Assembly: GCF_021391395.1 (NCBI RefSeq)
Contig: NZ_CP090059.1
Span: forward strand, 3,147,001-3,211,000
Reading direction: 5' to 3'
DNA from: Sphingomonas cannabina
Lineage (GTDB): Bacteria > Pseudomonadota > Alphaproteobacteria > Sphingomonadales > Sphingomonadaceae
Length of the DNA stretch: 64,000 nucleotides
Part shown: piece after piece, positions 61,103 to 64,000 of the stretch
How the letters are laid out: every line of letters begins with the position of its first letter
Numbering within the stretch: position 1 is the stretch's first letter
Translations under genes and position numbers: made by a program
The notes under the pieces: model-generated
What the model was told of the DNA's origin: nothing
Databases searched by the model: none
Seen by the model: the letters and a program-made list of their open reading frames with translations, nothing else

Positions 61103-62745
61103 ACCCAGGCGAGGAAGGCTGCCTCGTCCATCGGCGGCGCGACCACATAGCCCTGGATCACGTCGCAGCCGAGCACGCGCAGCACGTTGGCCTGGGCATC
61201 GTCCTCGATCCCCTCGGCGACCACTTCATAGCCGAGCCCATGGACCAGGCTGATCACCGCCTGGGCGATGGCGCGGGCGCTCGCCTGATGCGCGACCTGC
61301 TCGGTCAGGCTGCGGTCGAGCTTGACCCGGTCGATCGGCAGGTCGCGCAGCCGCGGCAGATTGGAATAGCCGGTGCCGAAATCGTCGACCGCCACCGTCG
61401 CGCCATCGGCACGCAGCGCCTTGATCGCGTCGATCACGTCGTCGGAGCAATGCATCGCCAGCGTCTCGGTCAGCTCGATCTCGAGCAGCCCGGCCGGTGC
61501 CCTGGCCGCGCGCATCGCATCGCGCAGGCGGCGGAAGAAGGTGGCGTTGTCGAGCTCCCGTGCGCTGATGTTGACCGCCAGCCGCGCGTCGATGCCGATC
61601 GCGCCCCAGCGGGCGATGGTGTCGGCGACGCTGCCCACCACCCATTCGCCGATCTCGACGATCAGCCCGGTCTCCTCGGCGCGGCGCAGGAAGCTGCCCG
61701 GCAGCCGCAGCTCGCCCGACGGATGGCGCCAGCGCAGCAACGCCTCGGCGGCGACGATCCGCCCCTCGCCCATCGCGATCTGGGGCTGGAACACCAACGC
61801 GAACTGGCTGCGCTCGATCGCATCGCGCAGGTCGGCCTCGAGCTTCGCCCGGTCGGCAATCTCGCTGGCGAGACTCTCGGTGAAATGCTCGGCACGGCCG
61901 CGACCCGAGCCCTTGGCATGATACATGGCGGCGTCGGCCGAACGCATCAACTCGGCGAGCGTGGTGCCGTGATCCGGCCGCATCGCGATGCCGATCGACG
62001 CGCCGACCGTGATTTCCTGGTCGCCGAGGCCGAACGGTTCGCTCAGCGCGAACAGGATGCCGCGCCCGATCCGGTCGGCGTCGCCGGCGTTGGCGAGCGC
62101 CGGGAAGAACATCGTGAACTCGTCGCCGGCAAGGCGGCCGATCAGCGGCGTCAGCGCCGTGTTGCGCGGCGCGAACCGCTCGGCCACGGCGCGCAAGCGG
62201 TTGGCGACCATCGCCAGCAATTGGTCGCCGGTGGCATGGCCGAGCGTGTCGTTGACGCCCTTGAAGCGGTCGAGATCGATGAAGAAGATCGCCGCCCTCG
62301 CCCCCGGCTCGAGCCCGGCAAGGATATGTTCGGCGCTCCGGCGGAAATTGGTGCGATTGGCGAGACCGGTGACCGGATCGAACATCGCCAGTTGCTGGAC
62401 GTTCTCGATCTGGCTGTGGAACTGGCGGAACAGCCCGTCCATCGCGGCGGCGAGCGCCGGTACATGCTCGCTCACCTCACCAGGGATTTCGCTTTCGAGA
62501 TCGCCGTTGCCCGCTCTGGCAAGTCGCGCGATCGCCGCGTCGATCGCCGCGGCGGTGACGCTCACCGTCCGCTCGGCATAGGCCCAGCACATCACGGCGC
62601 AGACGATCGCCGGGACCAGCGCCCGGCCGGCGCTTTCCTGATCGGCTCGCCCGCCCGACGTGGCGATCAGCGCGAGGATGAACACCACCGCGCCCGCGCA
62701 CATCGCAAAGGCGATCGCCCGGCTCTTGAGCGAGAAATTCTCCAT
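61063..62745 (-). CDS. Membrane GGDEF-EAL bifunctional c-di-GMP protein
   Basis: 560-residue inner-membrane protein. Two N-terminal helices (IAFAMCAGAVVFILALIATS and LVPAIVCAVMCWAYAERTV) and a short linker lead to GGDEF (about 125-285) and EAL (about 300-550) domains. The cyclase signature reads GRLAGDEF, an AGDEF form that can still be active; I see no RxxD inhibitory site. The phosphodiesterase residues all look present: AAEALLRW, AVNISARE, LEIELTET, VAVDDFGTGYS, RVKLDRS, AEGIED and QGYVVAPPM. It probably hydrolyses c-di-GMP. Start ATG 62745 is weakly supported; 62799 is the open-frame limit. Confidence 0.9.
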   Translation of the reverse strand: MENFSLKSRAIAFAMCAGAVVFILALIATSGGRADQESAGRALVPAIVCAVMCWAYAERTVSVTAAAIDAAIARLARAGNGDLESEIPGEVSEHVPALAAAMDGLFRQFHSQIENVQQLAMFDPVTGLANRTNFRRSAEHILAGLEPGARAAIFFIDLDRFKGVNDTLGHATGDQLLAMVANRLRAVAERFAPRNTALTPLIGRLAGDEFTMFFPALANAGDADRIGRGILFALSEPFGLGDQEITVGASIGIAMRPDHGTTLAELMRSADAAMYHAKGSGRGRAEHFTESLASEIADRAKLEADLRDAIERSQFALVFQPQIAMGEGRIVAAEALLRWRHPSGELRLPGSFLRRAEETGLIVEIGEWVVGSVADTIARWGAIGIDARLAVNISARELDNATFFRRLRDAMRAARAPAGLLEIELTETLAMHCSDDVIDAIKALRADGATVAVDDFGTGYSNLPRLRDLPIDRVKLDRSLTEQVAHQASARAIAQAVISLVHGLGYEVVAEGIEDDAQANVLRVLGCDVIQGYVVAPPMDEAAFLAWVQGDDSARWRMSA

Positions 62746-62822
62746 CGTCTCGTGTAACGCTCGCCCTACACTGTCGAGCGCTCTGCGCCCTGTCCCCATG
62801 CGGCGATGATGGCGGTGAAGGG

Positions 62823-63368
62823 TTAAGAAACTTGCCGTGACTTTCGTAACACTATGTAAAGTGCGCCGGCCCCGCCGTGCCGCGGATGCGCGCCGCGAAC
62901 CGCCGCGATGCGATCGGCATGGCGCGAGGCGGCGAGCCAGTCGCCCACCGCTGCGCGGATCGCGCCGCGCGCGTGCGGCCGCTCGGAATCCGGCCGCGGC
63001 GGCTTGCCGGTGACGAGCAGGATCAGCCGCTCGCCCGCCGCGATCGCGCGGTCGAGCGACTGGTCGAGCAGCAGATAGGCCGAGTTGAGGCCATGGCCGT
63101 GGAGGTCGACCGTCCGATCGGGCGAGACGAGTCCTCGCGCCAGCTTCCGGTCCCAGCTCGCGTCGAGCGTGGTCCCGGGCGCCGATGGCTTCGGCTTCGG
63201 CACGGGCACCTGCACCGGCGGCTTGCCCGCCGCCGCAGCCGGCTTACGCTTGACCGGCTCCGGAGCGTCGGCGACCGGCAGCGGCGGCACCGGCCCGAGC
63301 GGCCGCACGCTCGCCATCACCCGCCGCCACAGCGCCGCCTCCTCAGCGCTGAGTCGGCGCTCCGCCAC
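62823..63368 (-). CDS. Smr/MutS2-C domain protein
   Basis: 181-residue protein. An N-terminal Pro/Lys-rich disordered part (PVQVPVPKPKPSAPG) precedes a C-terminal Smr domain with DLHGHGLNSAYLLLDQSLDR, LLVTGKPP and HPRHGGAGALYIVLRK. Smr proteins are nucleases acting on nucleic acids, some in ribosome rescue or mRNA decay. GTG start with GGAGGAG 6 bp upstream, located inside the end of mltA (26-bp overlap on the same strand), a layout common in sphingomonads. Confidence 0.92.
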   Translation of the reverse strand: MAERRLSAEEAALWRRVMASVRPLGPVPPLPVADAPEPVKRKPAAAAGKPPVQVPVPKPKPSAPGTTLDASWDRKLARGLVSPDRTVDLHGHGLNSAYLLLDQSLDRAIAAGERLILLVTGKPPRPDSERPHARGAIRAAVGDWLAASRHADRIAAVRGAHPRHGGAGALYIVLRKSRQVS

Positions 63369-64000
63369 CGCTGCCTCCTCCCTGGAGCCGCGCCAGCGTG
63401 CCCACCGGCACCAGCAGGAAGGCGGTGCCGCGCGCCGACATGCCCCCGGCGATCGCGCGCGCCTCGGCCCCTGCGCCCCAGAAGGTGTCGACCCGATTGG
63501 CGCCCTTGATCGCCCCGCCGGTATCCTGCGCGACCCACAGGCCGTTGGCGTCGGCGCGGTCCATCGACAGGAATACGGGGGCGCCCAGCGGCACGAACTT
63601 GGGATCGGCGGCGACGCTCACCTGCGCCGTCACCGGTACACCCAGCGCACCGAGCGGTCCCGGGCCGGTGAGCTCGCGGAAGAACACCCAGCTCTTGTTC
63701 TCCTCCATGATCGCGCGTCCCTCCTCGGGGTGGGCGCGCAGCCAGGCCATGATCCCCTGCATCGACGCTTCGCCGGGCCCGAGCAGCCCCCGCTGCCGCA
63801 TCAGCGCACCGATGCCGGTATAGTCGCGCCCGTTCTGGCCGTCGTAGCCGATCCGCATCACCCCGCCGTCGGGCAGACGCAGCCGCCCCGAGCCCTGGAC
63901 CTGGAGGAAGAACAGCTCGACCGGATCGGCCGCCCAGGCGATCTCGAGCCCACGCCCGGCGAGCGCGCCGCGATCGATCTCCGCGCGTTCGTAATAGGGC
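63343..64000 (-). CDS. mltA: Membrane-bound lytic murein transglycosylase A (5' end outside window)
   Basis: C-terminal part, about 218 residues, of MltA, which cuts peptidoglycan with formation of 1,6-anhydro-muropeptides. Visible segments: YYERAEIDRGALAGRGLEIA, DPVELFFLQVQGSGRLRLPD, VMRIGYDGQNGRDYTGIGAL, ENKSWVFFRELTG, FVPLGAPVFLSMDRADANGL and the 3D-domain Asp triad region VAQDTGGAIKGANRVDTFWG. Overlaps smr downstream. The N-terminus and lipobox are not in view. Confidence 0.93.
   Translation of the reverse strand, partial: PYYERAEIDRGALAGRGLEIAWAADPVELFFLQVQGSGRLRLPDGGVMRIGYDGQNGRDYTGIGALMRQRGLLGPGEASMQGIMAWLRAHPEEGRAIMEENKSWVFFRELTGPGPLGALGVPVTAQVSVAADPKFVPLGAPVFLSMDRADANGLWVAQDTGGAIKGANRVDTFWGAGAEARAIAGGMSARGTAFLLVPVGTLARLQGGGSGGGAPTQR

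Noticed and set aside
1..64000. tRNA or rRNA genes
   Set aside because: I saw no cloverleaf with a T-loop consensus or rRNA segment on either strand by eye; a tRNAscan-SE run would settle it.

Overview
The window is a gene-dense, high-GC stretch that reads as a Sphingomonas-like alphaproteobacterium (Sphingomonadales). Pointers are the many TonB-dependent receptors (TBDRs), a Caulobacter/Sphingomonas-type oxidative xylose operon (xylX-xylB-xylC), a mannonate dehydratase closely resembling the Novosphingobium ManD type, and the rpmH-rnpA-yidD-yidC-engB block. I saw no tRNA, rRNA, CRISPR array, transposase, phage gene or clear pseudogene. Both ends are cut inside genes: a TBDR at the left and mltA at the right.

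Layout. (1) 1-3.5 kb: TBDR, PepSY membrane protein and two tiny membrane proteins, probably an iron-uptake module. (2) 3.5-9 kb: purT, a Crp/Fnr regulator, pncB and a periplasmic trehalase. (3) 9-32 kb: a glycan-utilisation region. On the minus strand lie GH92, GH2, a 1,024-residue TBDR, GH43, GH92, GH125 and GH92. Beside them are a ROK sugar kinase, a second TBDR and a sulfatase (minus strand), and a sugar MFS porter with a ROK repressor (plus strand). The enzymes are mostly exo-alpha-mannosidases, so the target is likely an alpha-mannan, galactomannan or high-mannose N-glycan. (4) 32.5-49 kb: a glucuronoxylan region. It holds xylX-xylB-xylC-sugar porter, a LacI regulator, alpha-glucuronidase GH67, and the tightly packed operon GH3-GH3-manD-hexuronate-type MFS-SGNH esterase. 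Three LacI-type operators (TGGTAGCGCTACCA and two near copies) sit at the promoters and suggest one xylose-type regulon. (5) 49-64 kb: mostly housekeeping genes: cytochrome b561, comM/yifB, a PEP mutase/isocitrate lyase family enzyme, rpmH-rnpA-yidD-yidC-engB, an S9 peptidase, a GST, a cupin, dapE, a GGDEF-EAL protein, Smr and mltA.

How it fits together. In region 3 the TBDRs import oligosaccharides, the signal-peptide-bearing GH92/GH125/GH2/GH43 enzymes trim them in the periplasm, the MFS porter moves the sugar inward, the ROK kinase phosphorylates it and the ROK repressor senses it. In region 4 GH67 removes (methyl)glucuronic acid, the GH3 enzymes release xylose, XylB and XylC make xylonate, XylX acts later in the Weimberg route, and ManD handles mannonate derived from glucuronate. 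Xylonate dehydratase (xylD), the semialdehyde dehydrogenase (xylA), uxaC/uxuB and mannose-6-phosphate isomerase are not in the window and must be elsewhere if the pathways are complete.

Signals that ordinary annotation would miss: a six-copy heptad repeat between signal peptide and TonB box of the large TBDR, a 14-bp motif shared by the two main promoters of the mannan region, the LacI operator set, an intrinsic-terminator-like hairpin in the rpmH leader, and six large intergenic inverted repeats.
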